Shown here one piece after another: positions 56,055 through 64,000 of a stretch of DNA of 64,000 nucleotides. Source of the DNA: Leptospira paudalimensis (GTDB lineage: Bacteria > Spirochaetota > Leptospiria > Leptospirales > Leptospiraceae); the NCBI RefSeq assembly GCF_026151345.1, contig NZ_JAMQPR010000001.1:2924676-2988675 (forward strand). Direction: 5' to 3'. A program made the translations under genes and the position numbers. Numbering within the stretch: position 1 is the stretch's first letter; every line of letters starts with the position of its first letter. The notes under the pieces were generated by a model. That model was not told the origin of the DNA. It made no database searches and was given only the letters and a program-made list of their open reading frames with translations.

Positions 56055-57491
56055 TTAAGCGATCCAAGGATCTATGTTTTGTTTTGATGAGAAAAAAAGA
56101 CCCGCTAACGCAAATTTGAGTTCTTCTTTTGTATTCTCTTTTAAGAGTTCCACTTCATGGTCTGCAATATAATGAGTGGATACTTTACCTTGGAAAAATT
56201 CCTTAGTTGATACCAATTTTTGCAAAAACTGCAAATTAGTTTTTGGGCCAAAGACAATCGTTTCAGATAAACATTCTATCAATCGCTGAATGGCTGTTTC
56301 ACGATCCTCGCCCCATACAATCAGTTTTGCGATCATAGGGTCATAATACATTGTAATTTCGGATCCTGTCACCACTCCTGAATCGATCCTTAAGTCTTCT
56401 CTAGTGGGAAAGGACAAATGATGGATTTTTCCTATGGATGGTAAAAAACCCTCTTTTGGGTCTTCTGCATAAATCCGCACTTCAATTGCATGTCCTTTTT
56501 GAGGAGGAGTTTGGAGGATCGGAAGTGGTTCTCCTTGGCAAACTCGAATTTGCCATTCCACTAAATCAAGTCCCGTTGTCATTTCTGTGACAGGGTGTTC
56601 CACTTGTAATCGAGTGTTCATTTCTAAAAAATAAAACTCACCACCCTCACCTAATATGAATTCTACGGTACCTGCACCTTCATATTGAACAGCTTTGCCA
56701 GCCATGACAGCTGCTTCTGCCATTTTTGATTTTAGAGAGGTCGGAAAATTGGGAGCTGGTGTTTCTTCGACAACCTTTTGGTGTCTTCTTTGTAACGAAC
56801 AATCCCTTTCGTGAAGGTGGATGATGTTTCCTTTTGTATCACCAAAAATTTGGAATTCAACGTGCCTTGGATTCACAATGTATTTTTCTAATAAGATACG
56901 ATCGTCACCAAAAGCCGACATTGCTTCTCGTTTTGCAGATAATATTCCAGATTCTAACTCATCTGGTGCATTGATACGGCGCATACCCTTTCCACCACCA
57001 CCAGCACTCGCCTTTGCCATGACAGGGTATCCAATTTTATCAGCTTCCTTTTTGAAAACAGACATCTCTTGGGATTGGCCCTCATAACCTGGCACAACAG
57101 GAACTCCACTTTTAGCAACTAATATGCGTGAGCCGATCTTATCACCCATGGCTTCAATCGAGTGAGGTTTAGGACCTATGAATCGAATGCCGTGTTGTTC
57201 TAATTTTTTAGCAAAGTCCGTATTTTCAGATAAAAATCCATAACCAGGGTGGACTGCATCGGCACCCGTTGCCAAACAAGCTTCGATCACTTTGTCCACA
57301 TTTAAGTAAGAAGAACGTGCATCTGTTCCGCCTAAAGGATAGGCTTCGTCGGCACTTAAAACGAACAAACTTTGAGAATCGGGATCAGAATAAACAGCGA
57401 CTGTTTTGATCCCCATTTTTTTTGCAGTGCGTATGACTCGTACAGCAATTTCACCACGATTGGCGATGAGTATTTTTTGGATCGGCTTCAT
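56055..57491 (-). CDS. Biotin carboxylase subunit of an acyl-CoA carboxylase
   Basis: 478 residues from MKPIQKILIANRGEIAVRVIRTAKKMG. The ATP-grasp motifs are present: VMAKASAGGGGKGMRRI, RDCSLQRRHQKVVEETPAPN, FLEMNTRLQVEHPVTEM and the active Arg in RIDSGV. The last 30 residues extend past a bare AccC (LLKENTKEELKFALAGLFFSS), as in the alpha subunits of propionyl- or methylcrotonyl-type carboxylases. BC and BCCP are on separate genes here. The operon reads away from the gene at 57586. Confidence 0.92.
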   Translation of the reverse strand: MKPIQKILIANRGEIAVRVIRTAKKMGIKTVAVYSDPDSQSLFVLSADEAYPLGGTDARSSYLNVDKVIEACLATGADAVHPGYGFLSENTDFAKKLEQHGIRFIGPKPHSIEAMGDKIGSRILVAKSGVPVVPGYEGQSQEMSVFKKEADKIGYPVMAKASAGGGGKGMRRINAPDELESGILSAKREAMSAFGDDRILLEKYIVNPRHVEFQIFGDTKGNIIHLHERDCSLQRRHQKVVEETPAPNFPTSLKSKMAEAAVMAGKAVQYEGAGTVEFILGEGGEFYFLEMNTRLQVEHPVTEMTTGLDLVEWQIRVCQGEPLPILQTPPQKGHAIEVRIYAEDPKEGFLPSIGKIHHLSFPTREDLRIDSGVVTGSEITMYYDPMIAKLIVWGEDRETAIQRLIECLSETIVFGPKTNLQFLQKLVSTKEFFQGKVSTHYIADHEVELLKENTKEELKFALAGLFFSSKQNIDPWIA

Positions 57492-57585
57492 GTAAGTAGG
57501 ATCAAAACTAAAGAATAGCGAAAATAAATCAACAGAAAGATCGTAAGTGAATTGACCATCCCATTCAATCACAAATTCTTTTTTT

Positions 57586-59583
57586 ATGCTGAAGTTGTTT
57601 TTGAAACCTAAATTTTCAGACCGTATTTTTCTAACATATGTAGGCTTTGGATTTTTAACTCTTTTCCTTCATCGAATTCTATTTTTTTATGTATATTCCT
57701 ACCGTTTAGAAAAAATCGATTTTTTCTTAATTTTGAAAGCATTTCTAATTGGGTTTCGATTCGATCTTGTGACAGTCTCAATCGTGTTAGTTGGATTTTA
57801 TATTTTATCGATTTGGGAGTATGCTTCAAAATTCAGGTTTTACAAAAATCTGTGGCTCGTTACACCACTCATCCTCTATCCAATTGGTGTATTACATCTT
57901 TTTGCTGATTTATTATATTTTGAAAATGCAAACAAACACATTGGTTATGAAGCTATCGTTTTTTTGGGTGATTTAGATGTATTGATTTCATCTGCCTTTT
58001 CGGAAGCTCCATTTAAAATATTATCTTTTTTATTCTTCATAGTTGCTTATGTATATGGAATACGAATTTGGTTTCTTAAGAACAAAATTGGTTACCAAAG
58101 TTATGAATCTGAACCTAAACGATTCTCAATTCCAACGGTTGTCATCTGGCTTTTGTTTTTCTTTTTAGGTTTACGTGGAGGGCCACAAGAATCACCTCTC
58201 AGAGCCAGTGAAGCAATCATTTCTGATGACGCTCTCATCAATCAAATTGCATTAAATGGAATTTATACAACCATCAATGATTTTAAAAGCCAATCCATTC
58301 CCAAACATCTCAAAATGAGCGATGCAGAAATGCTTTCGATTGTAAAAGAGGAAGTTCAATTTGAAGGTTCAGAATTTGTGAATGATCCAAACTTTCCCTT
58401 ATTAAGAAAACTAAATGAAATTCCTGGAAAAAAACCAACCAATGTAGTGTTAGTGATCCAAGAATCTTGGACAGGTAAATTTGTTTGGCCAATGTCGGAT
58501 GGTATTTTTTTAGGAAAGGAAGTTACGCCGTATTACAATCAATTGGCGAGAAAAGGCCATAGTTTTAAACGATTTTATGCCAATGGGGGAAGGACAAGTA
58601 ATGCGTTATTGTCAGTATTAACAAGTATCCCAGACAGACCAGGACTAACAGCCATTCGAACACCACAAATCCTAAGTAATTTTTCTGCTTTAGGAAATAT
58701 TTTTTCAGAGTTAGGTTACGAAACCAGTTTTATCACGGGTGATGATTTGAAGTTTGATAGTTTGGTTACCATTTTACCTCATTTTGGATTTAAAACTTTA
58801 ATCGGAAAAGAAGACTTCCGTAAAGAAGGGTATAAAATTGGTGCATGGGGGTATGATGATGAACATCTTTATACCAAAGCACTGGAAACAATGGATGCAT
58901 ATGAAAAAGAAAAAAAACCTTTTGTGATGACGATCCTTACCATGACAACCCATTATCCCTATAAAGTACCAGACAAAAAATATGAAATTTTCGATTCGAA
59001 TGTTACAGATTATGATTATTTAAATACCTATCATTATTCTGATGCTGCCTTAGAAGTTTTTATGAAGGAAATACAGAAACGAAAATACTTTGAGGATACA
59101 TTATTTGTATTTGTTGGTGACCATACCCACCATCGGTATTTATCCTATTTTGAAGATCGAATGGTGCCATTTTTACTATATGCTCCAAATCACATTAAAC
59201 CAAAGTTAGATGAAAGAATCGCTTCACAATTAGATGTATTACCAACGATTTTAGGTGCCATTGGTAAAAAAACGTATTTTGCTGGATTTGGTAAAAATTT
59301 ACTAGCACCGAATGTAAAATCAGGGAGTACTTATTTTGCTTATGGAAGTGCTTGTGGTTGGATTGATGAAGAAAAGATCCTCTACCAAAGTGTTGATGGA
59401 GACACACAATTTATATTCCAAATGGTGCCTCCTTATGCAGAAGATCCGGTCTGTAACCCAAACCGAACAAATTGTACGGCACAAACATTAAAGGCAAAAG
59501 CCTTTTTTAATTTGTCTTTGGAGTTAATGAATCGGAATTCAATTTATCCATTGGAAGGGAGTTTACGGTACTCCAGGAAATGA
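57586..59583 (+). CDS. LTA-synthase-like membrane sulfatase/phosphoglycerol-transferase family protein
   Basis: 665 residues. Five membrane helices (residues about 15-220) are followed by an extracytoplasmic alkaline-phosphatase-fold domain. NVVLVIQESWTGKFVW holds the first metal ligand (Glu), FYANGGRTSNALLSVL the nucleophile (Thr of GRTS), WGYDDEHLYTKAL the next metal residues and FVFVGDHTHHRYL the Asp-His pair. In diderm bacteria such proteins move phosphoglycerol or phosphoethanolamine onto glycans or lipids at the periplasmic face. The exact substrate is unknown. It overlaps the convergent repeat gene by 21 bases. Confidence 0.87.
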   Translation: MLKLFLKPKFSDRIFLTYVGFGFLTLFLHRILFFYVYSYRLEKIDFFLILKAFLIGFRFDLVTVSIVLVGFYILSIWEYASKFRFYKNLWLVTPLILYPIGVLHLFADLLYFENANKHIGYEAIVFLGDLDVLISSAFSEAPFKILSFLFFIVAYVYGIRIWFLKNKIGYQSYESEPKRFSIPTVVIWLLFFFLGLRGGPQESPLRASEAIISDDALINQIALNGIYTTINDFKSQSIPKHLKMSDAEMLSIVKEEVQFEGSEFVNDPNFPLLRKLNEIPGKKPTNVVLVIQESWTGKFVWPMSDGIFLGKEVTPYYNQLARKGHSFKRFYANGGRTSNALLSVLTSIPDRPGLTAIRTPQILSNFSALGNIFSELGYETSFITGDDLKFDSLVTILPHFGFKTLIGKEDFRKEGYKIGAWGYDDEHLYTKALETMDAYEKEKKPFVMTILTMTTHYPYKVPDKKYEIFDSNVTDYDYLNTYHYSDAALEVFMKEIQKRKYFEDTLFVFVGDHTHHRYLSYFEDRMVPFLLYAPNHIKPKLDERIASQLDVLPTILGAIGKKTYFAGFGKNLLAPNVKSGSTYFAYGSACGWIDEEKILYQSVDGDTQFIFQMVPPYAEDPVCNPNRTNCTAQTLKAKAFFNLSLELMNRNSIYPLEGSLRYSRK

Positions 59584-59877
59584 ATCTACATATTTCACTT
59601 TAAAGTCCGGAAAACTAGTTACAATTTGGACTTTAAAATCAGGGAAGGATGTGACTTCTTGCCACTGCCCGCAGTCAGAAGGAAAACTCGTTACCTTTTT
59701 TACTTTGAGGTCAGGGAATGAATCGACCACTTGCACCTTAAAGTCGGGGAAACTTGTCACAAACTGAACTTTGCCCGCTAATTTTTTTCCTTTGAATGTA
59801 CAATCAGATCCAACTTCACCTGCCGTAATACCAAAAGTCATCACAACACCTAGTAAAAATACCAAAACAAGTTTCAT
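59563..59877 (-). CDS. Tiny exported protein of tandem SFPDFKV repeats
   Basis: 104 residues. GGAGGG just ahead of the ATG at 59877 is one of the best ribosome sites in the window. The signal peptide is MKLVLVFLLGVVMTFGITAG. The rest is six near-copies of a ten-residue unit of the form V-x-x-V-(T/D)-S-F-P-D-F/L-K, interrupted once by PSDCGQWQE. Two Cys residues (SDC, SDC) could form a disulfide. Such short-period strand repeats suggest a beta-solenoid or small stacked fold. Function unknown. It is divergent from the fusion gene at 59942. Confidence 0.75.
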   Translation of the reverse strand: MKLVLVFLLGVVMTFGITAGEVGSDCTFKGKKLAGKVQFVTSFPDFKVQVVDSFPDLKVKKVTSFPSDCGQWQEVTSFPDFKVQIVTSFPDFKVKYVDSFPGVP

Positions 59878-59941
59878 AGTCCCTCCAAAATTTGAGAAAT
59901 AAATTCTCGATTTATTTTTAAGGATGTCAATCCTTTTGTTC

Positions 59942-62296
59942 ATGAATTCAGAATCTGCAATTTTATTTACCCAATGTTTACAGAATGATTTTACTTCTCT
60001 TTTGGATCAATACGATCCACTTCCCAATTCATTACATGTTGGCTATGCAGAAGCCAATCGTTTATTAGGTGAAATGGTTGAAGACGGTCCTGTTTTTTCC
60101 CTCATGGACTGGGCATACGAATCAAATCCAAAACAACTCAAGATCATCCATATTCGAGATTGGCATGACCCAAACGCAAAATCACAAGAAGACCATCTAG
60201 TCCAGTTTGGATACCATTGTCTAAAGGATACAAAGGGAGCCGAATTTGTATTTCAAAATTGGATTGAATCGGATCCCAATCGCGCAGAGATCATCAATGC
60301 TTCTGGATTAAATGACTTTGTAGATACGAATTTAGAATCCGTTTTACAACCATACAAAGGAAAACCATTAAAAGTTGGGATCACAGGTGTTTGGACAGAA
60401 GCCAAAGTTACCTTTTTATGTTATGACTTAAAAACAAGATACCCAGAATTCGATATTGCAGTTTGTTCTGCCCTCACCGCTAGTTCCTCTTTATCAATGC
60501 ATTTTATCGCTTTAGACCAACTCAAACAAATATTAGGTGTGAAAGTGTATTCATCCATTGGTGCGTTTACTGAATTTTTAACAGGAGAACAACCAAATTT
60601 ACAAAAACGAATTTCAACCAATGCAAGAATCTCAAGTGATAAACTAAAATTGGATCCTAAATATCCAATTTCAGATTTAGACAAACAAATCCTACTCTAC
60701 TTATTCCGAGATTGTAAAGATGTTGAATTCAAAACATTGGATGGTGGTTTTTCAGGTAATGTAGTTTTAAAATCCAAATCCATAGATCACTTAGGACATT
60801 CTCAAGTGCCTTGTGTTGTCAAAATTGGGAATCGTGATTTGATTGCAAAAGAAAGAACTTCCTTTGAAAGGATCCAAGAAGTATTAGGAAATAATGCTCC
60901 TTCAATTGTCGATTTCTGCGAGTTAAATGATCGTGGGGCAATCAAATACCGTTATGCAGCTATGTTAGATGGGAATGTAAGGACATTCCAAAAACTTTAT
61001 GGATTGATGCAGGATGGCACTGGTCTCGATCGAATCATTGACATTGTATTTGGTGAACAACTTGGACGTCTGTTTGAAGCGACATCCACGGAAAAACTAA
61101 ATTTACTCGAATATTATGATTTCCAATCTAAGTATGCAAAGTCAGTTCGAACAAGAGTAGAATCTTTATTAGGTGGTCCACAGACAACTGATACAATTTC
61201 CATATTCCCAGGGTATGAAGTCACGAATCCATGTTCCTTTTATGAGAAGGACCTATCTTCACTTAAAGAATACAACGCAATCACACATAATACTTCCTAT
61301 GTCCATGGTGACCTAAATGGAGCGAACATCATCATCGATGCCCAAGACAATGTTTGGATGATTGATTTTTTTCATACCCACAGAGGGCATATTCTTAGAG
61401 ATTTATTAAAATTAGAAAACGACGTATTGTATATTTTTTGTAAAATCGAATCTGAAACTGAATGGAAAGAAGCCGTTGTCCTTACTAATTTTTTACATAA
61501 TCAAGAAGACTTAGGAATCCCACTTTCCTTTGATCCACCAAAAGAACTTTCCAATGAAAAACTTCGGAAAGCCTACCGAGTGATTGCCAAACTAAGATCT
61601 TATTATCCAAAACTTGTCAAACTAGACAGAGACCCATACCAAATGCATGTAGGTGCATTACGATATGCGATGCACACCCTCTCCTTCGATGAATGTAATG
61701 ATTGGCAAAAAAAATGGGCTCTGTATGTGGGAGGACAACTCATCCATAAAATCAAATCGTACATCCAAAAATCGAAGGTATTACGGATTGATTATTTAAA
61801 ACCAATCAAGAATCAAAATGAAATCATTACCAAGATTGGTCTTACCATTTTACCAGGAAGAAAAGACCGTGGAAGAGTATTGTTAGATGATTTACAAACC
61901 ATAAAGGAAGAAGGTATCACACACATTCTTAGTCTCATCACCGAACAAGAATACAATCAATATGGCGTGAATGAGCTAAAAACTGAAATTCCAAAATTCG
62001 GAATCGAACAAAAACAAATTTCAATCTTAGACCAAAAGGTTCCTAGTATGGAACAAATGAAAGAGATTGTAATTTGGATGGATACGATCCTCTCCCAAGA
62101 TCAGAAAGTATTAATCCATTGTGTTGGTGGTCTTGGGCGTTCTGGAACAGTTGCAAGTGCTTATTTAATCTGGAAATTTAAAATGGATTCTGATTCAGCG
62201 ATCCAGAAGGTAAGAGAATCGAGAAGTGAACGTGCAGTTGAATCACACGAACAAATCCGATTCCTAAAAGAGTGGGAAAATTTGTATTTGGATTAA
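59942..62296 (+). CDS. Pseudo-nicotinamidase / APH-like kinase / dual-specificity phosphatase fusion
   Basis: 784 residues from ATG 59942; TTG 59936 and ATG 59924 are possible in-frame starts, AAGGATG being at 59920. Residues 1-225 are isochorismatase/nicotinamidase-like (LQNDF, HIRDWHDPNAKS, HCLKDTKGAEF, GITGVWTEAKVTF). The usual catalytic Asp is Cys and the nucleophile Cys is Lys, so it should be inactive. Residues about 230-590 are a kinase: GGFSGNVVL loop, VVKIG Lys, HGDLNGANI (Asp457) and IDFFHT (Asp475). It resembles the TCAD9-type phosphotransferase domain. Residues 615-784 are a dual-specificity phosphatase with HCVGGLGRSGT (Cys727). A sensor-kinase-phosphatase switch is inference. 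Confidence 0.85.
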   Translation: MNSESAILFTQCLQNDFTSLLDQYDPLPNSLHVGYAEANRLLGEMVEDGPVFSLMDWAYESNPKQLKIIHIRDWHDPNAKSQEDHLVQFGYHCLKDTKGAEFVFQNWIESDPNRAEIINASGLNDFVDTNLESVLQPYKGKPLKVGITGVWTEAKVTFLCYDLKTRYPEFDIAVCSALTASSSLSMHFIALDQLKQILGVKVYSSIGAFTEFLTGEQPNLQKRISTNARISSDKLKLDPKYPISDLDKQILLYLFRDCKDVEFKTLDGGFSGNVVLKSKSIDHLGHSQVPCVVKIGNRDLIAKERTSFERIQEVLGNNAPSIVDFCELNDRGAIKYRYAAMLDGNVRTFQKLYGLMQDGTGLDRIIDIVFGEQLGRLFEATSTEKLNLLEYYDFQSKYAKSVRTRVESLLGGPQTTDTISIFPGYEVTNPCSFYEKDLSSLKEYNAITHNTSYVHGDLNGANIIIDAQDNVWMIDFFHTHRGHILRDLLKLENDVLYIFCKIESETEWKEAVVLTNFLHNQEDLGIPLSFDPPKELSNEKLRKAYRVIAKLRSYYPKLVKLDRDPYQMHVGALRYAMHTLSFDECNDWQKKWALYVGGQLIHKIKSYIQKSKVLRIDYLKPIKNQNEIITKIGLTILPGRKDRGRVLLDDLQTIKEEGITHILSLITEQEYNQYGVNELKTEIPKFGIEQKQISILDQKVPSMEQMKEIVIWMDTILSQDQKVLIHCVGGLGRSGTVASAYLIWKFKMDSDSAIQKVRESRSERAVESHEQIRFLKEWENLYLD

Positions 62297-63096
62297 GTGG
62301 ATTGAAGTTTGTTTCGTTCCACTTCTAACATACCATCTAACTCAAGTTTTTTGGAATGCATTACTTGATAAAGATGATTCTGGAATTCTTCCCAACTGGA
62401 AAAATCATTTGGATGATGGATACCAAGTCCCAAATATCCGACCACATTTCCTTTTTGGTATTCTTGGTATGTGGTAACGCCTGATTTAATAGCCACAAAA
62501 ACAGGAATTTTTTGGTCAAAAGCAATTTTCACCATTCCTTTTTTTAAGGGTTGGATTTCTTCACTGTATGTATTTTTCCCTTCTGGATAAACGATATAGG
62601 AAGTTGTTTTTAATCCTTCGATTAGATTTTTAACAGAGACTGCAATTGACATTGCCTTTGAGTTATCAAATACTTGAGAACCCATAGCAGTCATCCACCA
62701 GTAAGCGAACCATGCTTTTTTAATCACTTGGTTAGCTAAAAATGGTTTTCTGATCACATAACAATCGTAAGGAAAATCCATCTCGTTTACGTGATTCAAA
62801 AAAATCATATGTCCTTTTTCAGGAACTGTAAATTGATTGAAGACAATTACATTTGTTTTTGTAATTTTTTTGACATCTTCGGCCCAAATTTTAGTGCCTT
62901 CTAAAAATTCCTTTATTCTCTTTTCTTTGTTCCCTGAAATTGCATGATACAAACCACGAATTAAGTATGGACTCGCTTTTCCGAATACTAACAGAGTGAT
63001 CCGTAAGTATACCTTCATCACCAAACGCCCGTAGTGAACGCTTAGTCCGTGTAAGTTTTTTTCAATTAAGTTATCTACAACTGGAATTTTCGCCAT
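62293..63096 (-). CDS. PlsC-like acyltransferase
   Basis: 267 residues. Block I is NHVNEMDF (the H-x4-D variant HVNEMD), and block III is YPEGKNTYSEE followed by LKKGMVKIAF. The N-terminal segment (LVMKVYLRITLLVFGKASPYLIRGLYHAI) can lie in the membrane. It probably acylates a lysophospholipid or glycolipid. It is distinct from the enzyme at 24534-25256. Its end overlaps the end of the fusion gene by four bases. Confidence 0.82.
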   Translation of the reverse strand: MAKIPVVDNLIEKNLHGLSVHYGRLVMKVYLRITLLVFGKASPYLIRGLYHAISGNKEKRIKEFLEGTKIWAEDVKKITKTNVIVFNQFTVPEKGHMIFLNHVNEMDFPYDCYVIRKPFLANQVIKKAWFAYWWMTAMGSQVFDNSKAMSIAVSVKNLIEGLKTTSYIVYPEGKNTYSEEIQPLKKGMVKIAFDQKIPVFVAIKSGVTTYQEYQKGNVVGYLGLGIHHPNDFSSWEEFQNHLYQVMHSKKLELDGMLEVERNKLQST

Positions 63097-63131
63097 AGCA
63101 ACAATTAGACAAAAGAGTGGTTTCTATGGAT

Positions 63132-63160
63132 ATAAAAAAGCCCAAGAAATTTCTTGGGCT
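63132..63160 (-). terminator. Rho-independent terminator
   Basis: AGCCCAAGAAA / TTTCTTGGGCT is a perfect palindrome at 63139-63160. Read on the minus strand it is followed by a T6 run. It ends the transcript of the helical protein at 63194-64000. Confidence 0.88.
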
Positions 63161-63193
63161 AATGCATTCGGAAACAGTGTTAGATATTGTTTC

Positions 63194-64000
63194 TTATTGT
63201 TGCGGAGTGGTAGTGCTTCCTTGGGCTGGTTTCGCAGGCACATTCAGAGCTTTTTTTCGTTCTTGGTCGTATTTCATGAACACCATATTATTGGAATCCA
63301 AATCATAAACACGTCCTCTTACATCTGCATGGTCTACACGGTATTCTTCTGGCACTCTTACATCAAACATCGCTTGGAGTCTATGGTCATACTTAACATA
63401 AGGGTTTTTAGAAAAGTCATAAGTAACTCCATCAATTTTAACTGGTTGGCCTTCTACAGTTGCACCAGTTTCATCTTTAGAAACTTCTGTTTTTGCCTGT
63501 GAGTTATTGAGGTAATAATTATCATAAGGGTATTTTAATTTATAGATATTGATCGCATTGGCTTTTGAATCACGAGCTAAGTTGATCGCACCAAAATACA
63601 AATCAATACGATACTTTCTGTGTGAAGGTTGGAGTTTTTGGTGTTTCTCAAGATTTTTTTCCACCTTTAACGCATTGGCTCTTGCTTCTTTCGCAAGACC
63701 TAAGTGTTTGTATCCAAGCTCCATATTTTTTTCAATGTCGTACTTATTGTAACTATAGTGTGCTTCTTTTGGATCGTACATCCTTCTTTGGTAAGGTGCT
63801 TCACGAGGAAGGTCCATTACGTCTTGGCGGAAGTAAGATCCTTTTCCATACTCAATGGAAATATCAAGCAGTGCTTTGTCCATTGGGTTGTTTGGATTTT
63901 TGCGTTCCATTGCCGTTTTCATCATTTCTTCGGCACGGAGGATGTACAACTGGGAAAGTTCTTCTGTCATTTTTTCAATTCCCAATTGGCATTCTAGGAA
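63194..64000 (-). CDS. Helical, Tyr-rich protein cut by the window edge, candidate flagellar sheath (FcpA-like) protein
   Basis: At least 268 residues; the frame stays open through the last base, so the true start lies outside the window. The visible sequence is long amphipathic helices (EELSQLYILRAEEMMKTAMERKN, then LGYKHLGLAKEARANALKVEKNLEKHQKL) rich in Tyr, Lys and Asp, with a Pro/Thr/Gln tail. Leptospira FcpA, the flagellar-coiling protein, is a helical exported protein of about 300 residues with no homologues outside the group. Size and composition fit, but I cannot confirm the match from memory. It has its own strong terminator. Confidence 0.7.
   Translation of the reverse strand, partial: FLECQLGIEKMTEELSQLYILRAEEMMKTAMERKNPNNPMDKALLDISIEYGKGSYFRQDVMDLPREAPYQRRMYDPKEAHYSYNKYDIEKNMELGYKHLGLAKEARANALKVEKNLEKHQKLQPSHRKYRIDLYFGAINLARDSKANAINIYKLKYPYDNYYLNNSQAKTEVSKDETGATVEGQPVKIDGVTYDFSKNPYVKYDHRLQAMFDVRVPEEYRVDHADVRGRVYDLDSNNMVFMKYDQERKKALNVPAKPAQGSTTTPQQ

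Noticed and set aside
1..64000. CRISPR arrays, prophage or transposase genes, tRNA/rRNA genes
   Set aside because: No regularly spaced repeats, transposase or phage structural genes, or tRNA-like T-loop/acceptor pairs were seen on either strand by eye. A covariance-model search would be needed to exclude small RNAs.

Overview
The window is AT-rich chromosomal DNA that looks like a spirochaete of the genus Leptospira, most likely a free-living (saprophytic) species. The reasons are many lipoproteins with loose spirochaetal lipoboxes (LNGC, LVSC, FLNC, FINC, FSSC), a flagellar cap gene (fliD) among genes typical of this genus, an unusual density of SpoIIE-type phosphatases, PAS/GAF sensors and a class III cyclase, and several exported proteins that I recognise only as leptospiral-type. 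The species call is inference. I saw no tRNA, rRNA, CRISPR array, insertion sequence or prophage. The window is cut through genes at both ends. Layout: 1-3.8 kb holds a truncated FMN reductase, a large exported aromatic-repeat protein and a lipoprotein (all minus). 4.2-9.1 kb is a plus-strand run: KstD-like flavoprotein, ThDP-dependent acetolactate-synthase-like enzyme, DusC and a DUF2721 membrane protein. 9.3-10.4 kb holds two overlapping lipoprotein genes, followed by a strikingly GC-rich non-coding block (about 10.59-10.87 kb). 11-14 kb is a fatty-acid oxidation pair (3-hydroxyacyl-CoA dehydrogenase and thiolase) plus a membrane protein. 14.1-23.1 kb is a signalling block: an Aer-like PAS chemoreceptor, two tandem membrane SpoIIE/PP2C phosphatases (one with a TPR tail), a GPH-type transporter and an adenylate cyclase. 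23.2-28.2 kb mixes small exported proteins, a PlsC-like acyltransferase, dapF, a methyltransferase and a HAD hydrolase. 28.2-34.7 kb carries fliD with a coupled partner, then ppk1 and a GlcD-type flavoprotein. 35.1-42.3 kb is a heavy-metal RND efflux operon (TolC-like, adaptor, an extra exported protein, CzcA-like pump) behind a leader with tandem terminators, a dyad and a good promoter. 42.4-46.2 kb holds a porin, a c-type cytochrome, a DUF455 ferritin-like protein, an alkyltransferase-like repair protein and thiD. 46.2-52.5 kb holds a GAF-GAF sigma-54 activator divergent from a zinc-ribbon/GAF/PP2C phosphatase, tilS (frame interrupted at an A10 tract) and engB. 52.4-57.5 kb holds a SprA-like HExxH protein, a DUF1566 lipoprotein, an Omp85-type barrel and a biotin carboxylase with its carrier. 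57.6-64 kb holds an LTA-synthase-like membrane transferase, a tiny SFPDFKV-repeat protein, a pseudo-nicotinamidase/kinase/dual-specificity-phosphatase fusion, a second PlsC-like protein and a truncated helical protein that may be a flagellar sheath component. The most unusual item is the gene at 59942-62296. One polypeptide joins a nicotinamidase-like domain whose catalytic Asp and Cys both appear replaced, an APH-like kinase with intact catalytic residues, and a C-terminal HCxxGxxR phosphatase. It is transcribed away from the small repeat protein. Other notable items are the tilS interruption, the metal-efflux leader, the GC-rich block and the duplicated phosphatases.
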